From positions 1 through 60,610 of the forward strand of contig CALNCU010000173.1 in assembly GCA_937875395.1 (NCBI GenBank): 60,610 nt of DNA. Direction: 5' to 3'. Both the position numbers and the translations under genes were made by a program. Shown here in pieces: positions 7,617 through 15,703 of this stretch. Position 1 is the first letter of the stretch. Each line of letters opens with the position of its first letter. Under the pieces are notes generated by a model. The model did not search any database. It had not been told where the DNA came from and saw nothing but the letters and a program-made list of their open reading frames with translations. The stretch comes from an uncultured Armatimonadota bacterium. Lineage in GTDB: Bacteria > Armatimonadota > UBA5829 > DTJY01.

Positions 7617-8297
7617 TTATGCAACCTCTGCCTTTTCATGGACTGCGCTCTCTTCTGCGGGGCTTTGTGTGCGGAACATAAAGTGGTAGACAATGCCAAT
7701 TACGGCAACTCCCAGAATCCAGGCAAGAGGCGGCAGGTTAACGGCGCCAAGCAGCGTCTTGTATATTCCAAAAGCAAAGAAGATACATGCAGCCCCTATC
7801 TTTATAGCCCTCTCCGGCAGATTCTTGCCCATTACCATGCCAGCAATAATGGCAAGCCCGTCAGATAAAACCATGCCCAGCGTGGAGCCAATCCACACCG
7901 GAATGAATGGGCCGTCCGTGGCAAGGGTAATTGTGCTAAGCATGGTTTTATCCCCAAGTTCTGCCAGAAAAAAGGTGATTGCAACCAGCATGAACGGGGA
8001 TTTAACTTTTTTGCCTGCGCCATTTTCATCTTCCAGGGAATCTCCCCGGAGGGTCCACATGCCAAACCCTATAAAGGCAAGCCCGGCAGCAAAGTTTATC
8101 CAATTTGCAGGCAGAAGCGTCCCGGCCCCCACTCCTATAAGCACAGAGAAAACATGTACCAGAAGAGTAGCAAAAAAGATTCCGGCAAGCACTACCTTTG
8201 CATTAAATTGTGTAGCCAAAGAAAGAGCCACAAGCTGGGTCTTATCCCCAAGCTCAGCAATAAAAATGACAAAAAGAGATAACCAAAAGGCCCCCAA
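7617..8297 (-). CDS. TMEM165/GDT1 family (UPF0016) cation transporter
   Basis: A 226-residue inner-membrane protein with six predicted transmembrane segments in two repeated halves. Each half carries the family motif E-L-G-D-K-T (residues 15-20 and 113-118). Members transport Mn2+ or Ca2+; the bacterial Mn2+ exporters MneA/MneP belong here. A charged loop (E-D-E-N-G-A-G-K-K) separates the halves. Start is TTG at 8297 with AAGGGGGC upstream. A promoter and a hairpin followed by seven U lie between 8297 and 8386, suggesting regulated or attenuated expression. Confidence 0.88.
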   Translation of the reverse strand: MGAFWLSLFVIFIAELGDKTQLVALSLATQFNAKVVLAGIFFATLLVHVFSVLIGVGAGTLLPANWINFAAGLAFIGFGMWTLRGDSLEDENGAGKKVKSPFMLVAITFFLAELGDKTMLSTITLATDGPFIPVWIGSTLGMVLSDGLAIIAGMVMGKNLPERAIKIGAACIFFAFGIYKTLLGAVNLPPLAWILGVAVIGIVYHFMFRTQSPAEESAVHEKAEVA

Positions 8298-8312
8298 CAG
8301 CTATGCCCCCTT

Positions 8313-8348
8313 AAAAAAACCTGCCCCGCCACATCCGCCGGCCGGGCA
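8313..8348 (-). terminator. Hairpin with U-tract in the leader of the GDT1-type gene
   Basis: On the minus strand TGCCC-g-GCC pairs with GGC-g-GGGCA (8348-8322) around a 9-base loop, followed by GG and seven T (8319-8313). It lies between the gene's own -10 element (8358-8363) and its TTG start, so an intrinsic terminator would sit inside a leader of only about 54 bases. It could be an attenuator or simply insulate the gene from upstream transcription. It is too short for a yybP-ykoY manganese riboswitch. Confidence 0.5.
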
Positions 8349-8357
8349 ACATTCATA

Positions 8358-8386
8358 ATTATAGCTCTCCCCCGGCATTTCTGCAA
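8358..8386 (-). promoter_or_regulatory. Sigma-70 promoter of the GDT1-type gene
   Basis: On the minus strand TTGCAG (8386-8381), a 17-base spacer and a perfect TATAAT (8363-8358). Predicted start of transcription near 8351, immediately before the leader hairpin. Confidence 0.6.
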
Positions 8387-8455
8387 CAGGAATATCCGGG
8401 AAAGGTGGCATAATAAGGGATCTTATGGTAAACTCTATTCTTGTGAGGTCTGGAA

Positions 8456-9682
8456 ATGCCGTACTACCGCCGTAATATTATTATACTTGCAACAACCATC
8501 TTTCTTGCATCTGTCAGCTGGACTCAAGTTATACCCTTTCTACCCTTATTTGTGAAAGAGCTTGGGATTGATGGAAAAGACCTTCTGCTCTGGACGGGCA
8601 TCCTCTTCTCTGCACAATCCATGGCAAGCATTGTTGCACAGCCTTTCTGGGGTAAGATGGGAGATAAGTACGGCCGCAAACCCATGGCGGTACGTGCGGG
8701 ATTAGGCCTGGTGATCATCTACTTTGGAATGAGCTTTGTTACCAACATCTGGCAGCTTCTTACCATAAGAATTTTAAACGGCATGCTTACAGGGTTTATC
8801 CCGGGCTCAATGGCGCTTATTGCAACAAACACCCCAAAGGAGATGGCCCCGCGTTACATAGCAACTGCCCAGACTTCCTCTGCCTCCGGGCAGATAGTGG
8901 GCCCATTAATAGGCGGTTTGCTTGCCGCCGGTTTTGGATACAGGGGCTCTATGCGCGTTTCCGGCGCCGCCGTGCTCCTTTGCACGCTCTTTGTAATATG
9001 GCTTGTAAGGGAACCCAATAAGGCCGAAGTAGCCGAATCTACAAGCCTTTTTGAAGATTTTACCGCATCTTTCAGGTCCCCGGTGCTTGCCTCTATTATG
9101 TTCACCGTTATGCTCTACGGGCTTACAATCTCTTCCATAAACCCATTTTTAACGCTTCATGTGGCCAAAATAGCCCCCGGATCGCCGGGGTGGCTGGCCG
9201 GTTTCATCTATTCCCTGCCGCCCATAGCCCTTGTTCTTACGGCGCATCTATGGACTCATTTAGGAAAGAGGCATGGGTACAATATGCCCATAGTGGTGGG
9301 GCTTGCGGGAGCGGCTTTATGTATTTTTACGCTTGCAGTTGCGCGTAACATATGGGTTTTCTCTATTGCACTTTTCTCAACCGGGGTCTTTCTTGCCGCC
9401 CTAAACCCTTCCACCGCCGCCCTTATAATTGTTAGAGTAAGAGAGGGTTTCAGGGGTCGTGCCTATGGAATGCAGACCTCTGCAAGCACCCTTGGCTGTT
9501 TTGTGGCACCCATTCTGGCGGGGTCTGTTGCCGCATCATTTGGTATTTCGGCAATCTTTGTATTATTAGGATGCGTTCTTCTTGCAGGGACGCTGCTCTT
9601 CCCCAGTTTTGCCCGTGCCTGGGATTCTGAAAAAGGCATGGCAGACCCGGTAACCATAAACCCTAAGTATAACGCAGATTAA
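8456..9682 (+). CDS. MFS transporter, multidrug-efflux type
   Basis: A 408-residue major facilitator protein with about 12 hydrophobic segments. The loop 2-3 motif G-K-M-G-D-K-Y-G-R-K-P (residues 65-75) is a textbook motif A, and P-L-I-G-G-L-L-A near residues 150-157 matches the antiporter motif C region, so it is probably a proton-driven drug or metabolite exporter of the MdtG/TetA kind. The substrate cannot be deduced. ATG at 8456 follows GTGAGGTCTGGA. It is divergent from the GDT1-type gene and followed at 64 bases by the DNA glycosylase gene. Confidence 0.85.
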   Translation: MPYYRRNIIILATTIFLASVSWTQVIPFLPLFVKELGIDGKDLLLWTGILFSAQSMASIVAQPFWGKMGDKYGRKPMAVRAGLGLVIIYFGMSFVTNIWQLLTIRILNGMLTGFIPGSMALIATNTPKEMAPRYIATAQTSSASGQIVGPLIGGLLAAGFGYRGSMRVSGAAVLLCTLFVIWLVREPNKAEVAESTSLFEDFTASFRSPVLASIMFTVMLYGLTISSINPFLTLHVAKIAPGSPGWLAGFIYSLPPIALVLTAHLWTHLGKRHGYNMPIVVGLAGAALCIFTLAVARNIWVFSIALFSTGVFLAALNPSTAALIIVRVREGFRGRAYGMQTSASTLGCFVAPILAGSVAASFGISAIFVLLGCVLLAGTLLFPSFARAWDSEKGMADPVTINPKYNAD

Positions 9683-9731
9683 TTTTGGACGCTGCCGCCT
9701 GCTTCCCCTGGCTAAACCGCGTAAGACATGC

Positions 9732-9737
9732 TATAAT
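9732..9737 (+). promoter_or_regulatory. -10 element close to the DNA glycosylase start
   Basis: A perfect TATAAT at 9732-9737 lies only eight bases before the ATG at 9746. Transcription would begin almost at the start codon, and no Shine-Dalgarno sequence is present (CCGGCATT precedes the ATG). No clear -35 is seen. This would give a leaderless mRNA. Confidence 0.4.
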
Positions 9738-9745
9738 CCGGCATT

Positions 9746-10336
9746 ATGACAAACCGCCCTGGAATTTCAAAGACGCTTAGGAGGGAGTTCTACCTTCAAG
9801 ATACCGTAGATGTTGCAAGAGGCCTGCTTGGAAAAGTGCTTGTCCACAAGACTGCCGAATGTATACTGGCAGGCCGTATTGTAGAGACGGAAGCCTATCT
9901 TATGGATGATCCCGCCTGCCATGCCTCCCGCGGGATAACTCCCAGAAACGCCCCCATGTTTGGACCGCCCGGACATGCCTACATCTATTTTACCTACGGA
10001 ATGCACTTCTGCATGAATGCCGTAACCGCCCCGGAAGGAGTGGGGGAGGCCGTGCTTATCCGCGCCGTTCAGCCGCTCCTGGGTATTGATCTTATGATGG
10101 AACGGCGCGGCACCCGCGTTATCACAAACCTTGCAAGCGGCCCCGGAAAGCTCTGCCAGGCGTTTGGGCTTGGCCGGGAGCAGGGCGGGCTTGATCTTAC
10201 AGAGGGCCCGCTTGTTATAGAAGAAGGGGAAGATGTAACGGAGATTATTACAACCACCCGCGTGGGCATACGGCTGGCGGCAGAGAAGCCCTGGAGATTC
10301 TACCAGGCCGGAAGCCGTTTTATATCAAGAAAGTAG
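9746..10336 (+). CDS. DNA-3-methyladenine glycosylase (AAG/MPG family)
   Basis: A 196-residue alkyladenine DNA glycosylase, which flips out and removes 3-methyladenine, hypoxanthine and related lesions as the first step of base excision repair. Visible signatures: G-R-I-V-E-T-E-A-Y (residues 43-51) containing the catalytic Glu, H-A-S-R-G-I-T-P-R-N-x-x-M-F near 59-71, Y-I-Y-F-T-Y-G-M-H-F-C-M-N near 79-91, and G-P-G-K-L near 132. Length is typical of bacterial members. The start has no ribosome-binding site and sits just after a -10 element. Confidence 0.93.
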   Translation: MTNRPGISKTLRREFYLQDTVDVARGLLGKVLVHKTAECILAGRIVETEAYLMDDPACHASRGITPRNAPMFGPPGHAYIYFTYGMHFCMNAVTAPEGVGEAVLIRAVQPLLGIDLMMERRGTRVITNLASGPGKLCQAFGLGREQGGLDLTEGPLVIEEGEDVTEIITTTRVGIRLAAEKPWRFYQAGSRFISRK

Positions 10337-10389
10337 CTCTGTCCTGCGCCTGAAATATGGGTATATATTTTAGGTGACAGGAGGGAACC

Positions 10390-11313
10390 ATGCAGGATGT
10401 AATAATCATAGGCGGGGGGCCTGCGGCAATGACTGCGGCTATATACGGCGCCCGGAAAAAACTTGACCAGATTATGATTGCGCCGGAGTTTGGCGGCCAG
10501 CAGGTGTGGGCTACCGAGATAGAAAATTATCTTGGATTCCGGCTTATAAGCGGGTATGACCTTGCCAGGAAGTTTGAAGAGCATGTCCGTGATTTTGGCG
10601 TGCCGATGGTTGCAGACAGAGTAGTCTCCTTATCAAAAGCAGATGGCAGCTTCAAGATTAAAACAGAGGGTGGCGAAGAATACCAGTCCCGAGCGGTAAT
10701 TATTGCGTCCGGGCGTTCTTCCTTAAACCTTGGCGTGCCCGGCGAGGAGGAGTTTAAGGGCAAGGGCATGGCCTATTGCGCTACCTGCGATGCGCCGCTC
10801 TTTTCCGGGGAGGATGTTGCCGTGGCGGGCGGAGGAAACGCAGGGCTCTATGCGGTTATACAACTTGCCAAGATAGCGGGCACAGTCTATCTTTTAGAGG
10901 CGGCATCCTTTCTTAGGGGTGATAAAGAACTGCAGGACAAGATTAAAAACACCCCTAACGTAAAGATTTTTCTGCGCACCAGGATTACACAAATTAAGGG
11001 CGATAAATTTGTAAAGAGCATCTGCATCCAAAATCTGGAGACGGGTGAGGAATCCGGGATTCCGGTTACGGGGGTCTTTGTAGAGATAGGCTCCCGGCCC
11101 AACACCAGCTTTTTGCCTTCGGATGTAAAACTGAACGACCGCGGGGAAGTGGAAGTGGATTGCCTGGACAGGACAAATGTGCCCGGTCTTTATGCCGCGG
11201 GGGATGTTACGTCTGTGCCGGCCAAGCAGATTATTATTGCTGCCGGCGAGGGCGCAAAGGCTTTGCTCTCTGCCTATGAATACCTTGTCAGAAACTTTGC
11301 AGAGGGCGTATAA
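10390..11313 (+). CDS. Thioredoxin reductase-like flavoprotein, AhpF-type nucleotide site
   Basis: A 307-residue TrxB-family FAD enzyme. The FAD motif G-G-G-P-A-A is at 8-13, the redox pair C-A-T-C at 130-133, and the second FAD motif A-A-G-D-V near 270. The NAD(P)H domain differs from classical TrxB: the G-G-G-N-S-A-x-E motif reads G-G-G-N-A-G-L-Y (147-154), and the H-R-R-x3-R NADPH-binding stretch is replaced by L-L-E-A-A-S-F-L-R-G-D-K. An acidic residue there, together with K-E-L-Q-D-K and the C-terminal K-Q-I-I-I-A-x-G-E-G-A-K-A, is the pattern of NADH-using AhpF. It lacks AhpF's N-terminal thioredoxin-like domains, and no thioredoxin or ahpC is adjacent. Strong ribosome-binding site (CAGGAGGG) before ATG 10390. 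Confidence 0.88.
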   Translation: MQDVIIIGGGPAAMTAAIYGARKKLDQIMIAPEFGGQQVWATEIENYLGFRLISGYDLARKFEEHVRDFGVPMVADRVVSLSKADGSFKIKTEGGEEYQSRAVIIASGRSSLNLGVPGEEEFKGKGMAYCATCDAPLFSGEDVAVAGGGNAGLYAVIQLAKIAGTVYLLEAASFLRGDKELQDKIKNTPNVKIFLRTRITQIKGDKFVKSICIQNLETGEESGIPVTGVFVEIGSRPNTSFLPSDVKLNDRGEVEVDCLDRTNVPGLYAAGDVTSVPAKQIIIAAGEGAKALLSAYEYLVRNFAEGV

Positions 11314-11324
11314 CAAGGCCCAGC

Positions 11325-11545
11325 ACTCTGTAAACCCGGATTTGTAAGTTTAAACAGTGCTTCGGCAGCGCCGCTTTGCTCTGCGACCGAAGTATCTTCC
11401 CGGGGGTTGATGCACCTTGCTTCGGCAGCGGCGCCTTCGGCTCTGCGACCGAAGTATCCTCTCGGGGGGTGATGCCCCTCGCTTCGGCGGCGTACGCAAG
11501 GCGCTCGTAGGCCGAAGTATCGCTCCGGGGGTTGTCTTGTTCACT
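11325..11545 (+). repeat. REP-like palindromic repeats, three tandem units (A-C)
   Basis: Three units about 60 bases apart begin at 11359, 11419 and 11481. Each starts GCTTCGGC(A/G)GCG, contains a variable loop, ends CCGAAGTATC (11396, 11458, 11521) and is followed by a tail with (T/C)C(G)GGGGGT(T)GAT. CTTCGG and CCGAAG form the outer stem. The left flank (CTGTAAACC-GGA-TG-AAGTT, 11329 onward) recurs at 60449. The repeats lie between the convergent trxB-like and SpoIIE genes, a typical place for REP/BIME elements. No transposase or RAYT gene is in the window. Confidence 0.8.
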
Positions 11546-11548
11546 GTT

Positions 11549-13489
11549 TTAGCCTGGTTCTAATCTCTCCAACACTATAATAGCTGCATCATCCATAAGC
11601 CTGCCGTTAGCCCACGCCGTTGCGACGCCAAGCAGTTCTTTTATCAGGTTTTCCGGCATCAGATTTCCACACTCTTTTAGTACATGTTCAATCCCCGCAA
11701 GCTCAAACAGGTCGGAATCATGCCGGGCCTCGCTTATGCCGTCCGTGTAGAGGATAAGCTTATCCCCCGGACAGAGCCTGCAGGTATGTTCAAGATACTG
11801 CTCAGACTCCACTACGCCTATGGGCGGATGCCCCAGGGTCAGGAATTCTACAGTTTTATCAGTATGCCACACTGCCGGGGGCGGGTGGCCTGCATTGGAA
11901 TAGTTCATAACTCCGTTTTCCAGATTAAGCATCCCCAGAAACAGGGTGATAAAGAACTTAAAATCCTCCGGCTGTTCCGCCATAAGTACAGAATTGGTGT
12001 GCGTAAGCGCCGCTCCGGCCGAAAGCAGATCATATGCAAAGGCGTGGGCAGTTCCCCTGGTATTGGCGGCAATGGTGGCTGCCTCTACCCCTTTTCCGCT
12101 TACGTCCCCCATCATTATCCCTACCTTGCCGTTCTCTGTTTTAAAGACATCGTAGAAATCTCCGCCAATTTCTATTCCGGCTGTGTAGGGGACATACATA
12201 TCTGCAATACGGTATGATTTGCCTATGGAGGGCCTGCTGGGTATAAGCGCTTTCTGCAGAGTATCTACCTGGCGTTCCAGCGCTTTTCTAAGGTTGGAGA
12301 GCTCTGTTATGTCGTTTATGGTTGCTACAGCGGCTATAATATTTCCCTGAGAATCCTTTACCGGTGCGCTGTTGATAAGGGCTGTGATATCGTTTTTGTT
12401 TTTGCGCTTTATAGTAAGTTCTATATTGGAAATCTTTGTGCCTAGCCTTAATGTAACGTTTAAGGGTGCCTCTCTGGCCGGCAGATTGTTCCCGGAGAGC
12501 GTTGAAAACCAGTATCTTGAACCGGGGGCGGGGCCTCCTGCCGCTCCTATAAGCGGACCGCCCATTATCTCTTTTGCAGGCAAACAACGTCCATCCGGGG
12601 CGGCCACAACAAGCCCCACGGGCACGGTATCTATGATTGCCTGGAGCGTGGCCCTGGATTCTTCTGCCGCATCCCTTGCCCGCGCCAGTTCTTCCTCTGC
12701 CCGTTTGCGTCGGGAGATATTATGAAAATAGATAGAGATGCCTTGCGGCGACGGATAAGCGCGCACCTCATACCATGCGTTTATGGGAGGGTAGTACAGG
12801 CTCTCAAATTCGCTGGGCTTCCGCTCGGTCATCACCTTTCTGTACTGTTTGCCAAAGAGGCTTTCGCACACTTCCGGGAATTCTTCCCATATGTTTTTAC
12901 CTATAAGATAGCCGGGATTGCGGCGGAGGATGCGTCCGGCCTCTGCGTTAACGTAGATAAACCTGTCATTCATATCAAGAGATATAAACGCATCGGTAAT
13001 GCTCTCCAGGATTCTTGAGATTCTGCTGTTTGAGGCTGCAAGCTCTGCCGCCAGGTTCCTTATGCGCTCGGCCGATCTTCTTATAGTAATTGCGCCCGCC
13101 GCGCCTACTACGGTACCTAAAATGTAAGATACAATTCCGGCTTTTCCAAGACTGGTCAGGTGTTCCCACCCGTACGGCCGCCCTATGGTGATAAATGTGC
13201 CCGCATATGCAATAAATCCAAGGATTATAGAGAGCATTGCCGACCAAAAACCAAAGAGATATGCAGATGCAATAACTGAGAGTATGTAGAGTACCGGATA
13301 CCTGTAAAGCGGAAAGCCGGGCGCAAGGGAGAGGTGAAAGAGCATGATGGCAACTATCATAAGCACTGTCAGCATATAGTGAACCCATATCGGCACGCCC
13401 CTCCGGTTGCCGGGAGCAGTCCGGCCGGGCCCCTCCGTATTTTGGGGATCGGAATCTGCTTGATGTTGTTTGAAGGTAGATGGCAACAT
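11549..13489 (-). CDS. Membrane PAS-PAS-SpoIIE (PP2C-type) serine phosphatase
   Basis: A 646-residue signalling protein. Order: short hydrophilic N-terminus, four transmembrane segments (about 35-140, DUF4118-like), coiled segment, two PAS domains (about 155-265 and 285-400), coiled linker, then a SpoIIE/RsbU-type PP2C phosphatase domain (about 420-640). Metal-ligand motifs G-G-D-F-Y-D, M-G-D-V-S-G-K-G, S-N-A-G-H and L-Y-T-D-G are intact, so it should be an active phosphatase, probably controlling an anti-sigma-factor antagonist, though no such partner is adjacent. I prefer ATG 13489; a TTG eight codons earlier is possible. A perfect palindrome CCGTATATACGG lies at 13521-13532 just upstream. 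It follows cdaR on the same strand with a 139-base gap. Confidence 0.85.
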   Translation of the reverse strand: MLPSTFKQHQADSDPQNTEGPGRTAPGNRRGVPIWVHYMLTVLMIVAIMLFHLSLAPGFPLYRYPVLYILSVIASAYLFGFWSAMLSIILGFIAYAGTFITIGRPYGWEHLTSLGKAGIVSYILGTVVGAAGAITIRRSAERIRNLAAELAASNSRISRILESITDAFISLDMNDRFIYVNAEAGRILRRNPGYLIGKNIWEEFPEVCESLFGKQYRKVMTERKPSEFESLYYPPINAWYEVRAYPSPQGISIYFHNISRRKRAEEELARARDAAEESRATLQAIIDTVPVGLVVAAPDGRCLPAKEIMGGPLIGAAGGPAPGSRYWFSTLSGNNLPAREAPLNVTLRLGTKISNIELTIKRKNKNDITALINSAPVKDSQGNIIAAVATINDITELSNLRKALERQVDTLQKALIPSRPSIGKSYRIADMYVPYTAGIEIGGDFYDVFKTENGKVGIMMGDVSGKGVEAATIAANTRGTAHAFAYDLLSAGAALTHTNSVLMAEQPEDFKFFITLFLGMLNLENGVMNYSNAGHPPPAVWHTDKTVEFLTLGHPPIGVVESEQYLEHTCRLCPGDKLILYTDGISEARHDSDLFELAGIEHVLKECGNLMPENLIKELLGVATAWANGRLMDDAAIIVLERLEPG

Positions 13490-13628
13490 ATCACCCGTAC
13501 GCCTAATGTGCAAGGGCAGCCCGTATATACGGAGATACCGTCTTTGCGCATTGTTTACGCTTCAATTGTACCGAGGTTTTACGATGCCGAAACCCGCGGG
13601 GCGGGGTGCCGGTATGGGGATGGGCGGT

Positions 13629-14621
13629 TTAAGGTGTTGAGGCACCCTGTCCGGGGTGCTCTGCGTTCTCTGGTGCTGTAATCTCTACAGAGAGTTGGAC
13701 GGGGGTTTTCTCTACTGCAAAGACTCCCTGGGGGAGTGTAAGCTGTACTCTCTGGCGGAAGCTTCTGGACCTTCCTGAGAGCTTTACCGGCTCTGTTTCA
13801 ACCGAATCAAGCTTTGCAAGGACTTCCGGGCTGCCGGTAACGGTGATTACCTGCGGCAGAACCTCTACTCCTGCAACCTTGGATGGGAAGGGCGGTTGTC
13901 CGGTAAGGTTGGGGTTAATAAAGAGCACCTTTCGCTCCGGCCTGCTCTTAAGATTAAGCTTAAGGTGCACGTGCTTAGGGTTTAGCTGAATGCCCGGGAG
14001 GGCTCTGCCGTCTCTACCAAGGGCAAAGACTTCAAAGCTGCCGTCCGCCCCGGAAGGCCCCAGCATCTGCGGGTCTACCAAAACCGCCACCCGCTGTATT
14101 GCGTTTATATTCCGCTCTATCCCTTTAGCCGTAACTTTGAGAGGGAGTATCTCTGGCGTGCCAAAGACGTAACCATCAGGAGAAGGGCCTATCATTTGCA
14201 TGCTTACATCAAAGGCCCGCTCCACCCGTTTTTCTACCTTTACCCATACCTCAAAGGGGGTGGGTGTGGCGGTGATAAGCCCCATGTAGCCGTCTGTGCG
14301 AAGGATTACCCTCTGCTTGTGTTTGCCGGCATCCACGCCGGCAAGGTTTACGTAGACAGATACAAGGTCCGGCTCTGCCAGGATGGCATCTATGTACTCT
14401 CTCCGGCCCTGTATTTTAACCTTTATACGTTTGGGGATAGATGTTACAACACAGCCGGGTTCCAGCCTGCGGACGGAGAGCGGCAGGGTGATGCTGCGGG
14501 ATATGGTGGCGTTGTTAAAGCTCTGCCAGTTCCCCGGGTTCTGCACCTGGCTTGCATAGGCCCAGATAACCACTGCCACCGCCACTGCAAATAATTTGTA
14601 CCCAAAGTTATCGCTTAACAT
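13629..14621 (-). CDS. cdaR: YbbR-like domain protein CdaR
   Basis: A 330-residue protein with one N-terminal transmembrane helix (about residues 9-26) and an extracytoplasmic region of tandem YbbR repeats. CdaR binds CdaA and modulates cyclic di-AMP synthesis. Its ATG lies 14 bases inside the 3' end of cdaA, so translation is coupled. The usual third gene, glmM, is absent; a PAS-SpoIIE phosphatase gene follows instead. The assignment rests on domain architecture and the cdaA partner; YbbR repeats are weakly conserved in sequence. Confidence 0.85.
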   Translation of the reverse strand: MLSDNFGYKLFAVAVAVVIWAYASQVQNPGNWQSFNNATISRSITLPLSVRRLEPGCVVTSIPKRIKVKIQGRREYIDAILAEPDLVSVYVNLAGVDAGKHKQRVILRTDGYMGLITATPTPFEVWVKVEKRVERAFDVSMQMIGPSPDGYVFGTPEILPLKVTAKGIERNINAIQRVAVLVDPQMLGPSGADGSFEVFALGRDGRALPGIQLNPKHVHLKLNLKSRPERKVLFINPNLTGQPPFPSKVAGVEVLPQVITVTGSPEVLAKLDSVETEPVKLSGRSRSFRQRVQLTLPQGVFAVEKTPVQLSVEITAPENAEHPGQGASTP

Positions 14622-15519
14622 TTTGTTTTTGCTCCGAGGCGCTCCCGGCGCGCATTTTGGAGAATGCGGTGGATACCGTGCGTTTTATGTTTTGGACTCC
14701 CTCAACCGCCTCTCCTCCCTGCAAAAGTTCTACCAGCTTGGCGTGCACCTGCTCCGGCAGGAGCCCGCGAAGTATGTCGCCGTCAATTGAAAGGGAGATT
14801 AGCCCGGTCTCTTCAGAGACCACAAGCACTACTGCATCGCTCTCTTCAGAGACTCCAAGGGCTGCCTTGTGGCGGGTGTGTATCATGGTGCCTACCCTGG
14901 GGCTGTCGCTTAAGGGGAGCGTGCAGCTTGCCGCAACTATCCGGTTGCCGCGGATGATTATGGCGCCGTCGTGCAGCGGGCTTCCGGGATGGAAGATGGT
15001 TCTTATAAGATCTGCAGAGGCAAGAGCATCTATTTTGCGGCCGTTTGCAATAACGTTGGAGAGGCCTACTTCTCTTTCTATAACAATAAGCGCGCCAACC
15101 CTGGCCTTGGACATATCTGCCACAACTTTGGTGAGCTGTTCTATAAGGTTTGAAAGGTCTTCCTTCTCCAGTACAACAAAACCTCTCCCCAGAAAACGGA
15201 GGCGCCCTATCTCTTCCAAAACGCTTCTAAGTTCCGGGTAAAAAAGGATGACAAGGGCTACAGGGCCAAGGGGAAGGATCTGCCTTAGCAGCCAGTTTAA
15301 GGCCGTGAGGTGGAACTTGTAGCTTGCAAGCACAAGAAGGAAGAACACCCCAAGCCCCAGGATTATCTGCCAGGCGCGCGTGCCTTTTACAAGCATTATC
15401 AGCTTGTATATGACAAACGCTACCAGAAAGACATCCAGCAAATTTATAAAAAGAGAGGCATAATCCAGACTGCCCAGCCGGCCAAACCAGTCTAGAAATA
15501 TGTTTATATGTGGAATCAT
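14608..15519 (-). CDS. cdaA: Diadenylate cyclase CdaA
   Basis: A 303-residue membrane-bound enzyme that makes cyclic di-AMP from two ATP. Three N-terminal transmembrane helices are followed by the DAC domain with the catalytic L-H-D-G-A-I-I-I (D-G-A) and T-R-H-K-A-A-L-G (R-H-x-x-A) motifs. The G-S-P-L-H-D-G-A context is typical of CdaA. I place the start at ATG 15519 (M-I-P-H-I-N-I-F), because upstream codons encode a non-conserved Cys-rich stretch; the ribosome-binding site there is weak (GCGGG). It is the first gene of cdaA-cdaR. Cyclic di-AMP normally governs potassium and osmotic homeostasis. Confidence 0.95.
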   Translation of the reverse strand: MIPHINIFLDWFGRLGSLDYASLFINLLDVFLVAFVIYKLIMLVKGTRAWQIILGLGVFFLLVLASYKFHLTALNWLLRQILPLGPVALVILFYPELRSVLEEIGRLRFLGRGFVVLEKEDLSNLIEQLTKVVADMSKARVGALIVIEREVGLSNVIANGRKIDALASADLIRTIFHPGSPLHDGAIIIRGNRIVAASCTLPLSDSPRVGTMIHTRHKAALGVSEESDAVVLVVSEETGLISLSIDGDILRGLLPEQVHAKLVELLQGGEAVEGVQNIKRTVSTAFSKMRAGSASEQKQNVKR

Positions 15520-15703
15520 CCCGCAACATCCCAGCCGCCAGTTATTATATAAAAGTATAACACGGCAGCCGTACCAGGTCAACACAAAAACGGCGTATAA
15601 GACCCCGTCGCGCCAACCCTTATGTGTAAATTCGATTTGAGTCCTGTGCCGCAGACTCTGTGGTTTTCTTATGCAGCAAGCTGTTAACCCATCATATTTT
15701 CAG

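Noticed and set aside
8298..8440. yybP-ykoY manganese riboswitch before the GDT1-type gene
   Set aside because: The leader from the predicted start is about 54 bases and lacks the conserved loops; only a hairpin with U tract is seen.
11325..11545. CRISPR array at the tandem repeats
   Set aside because: Units are palindromic, diverged and about 60 bases long without constant repeat/unique spacer structure, and no cas genes are nearby.
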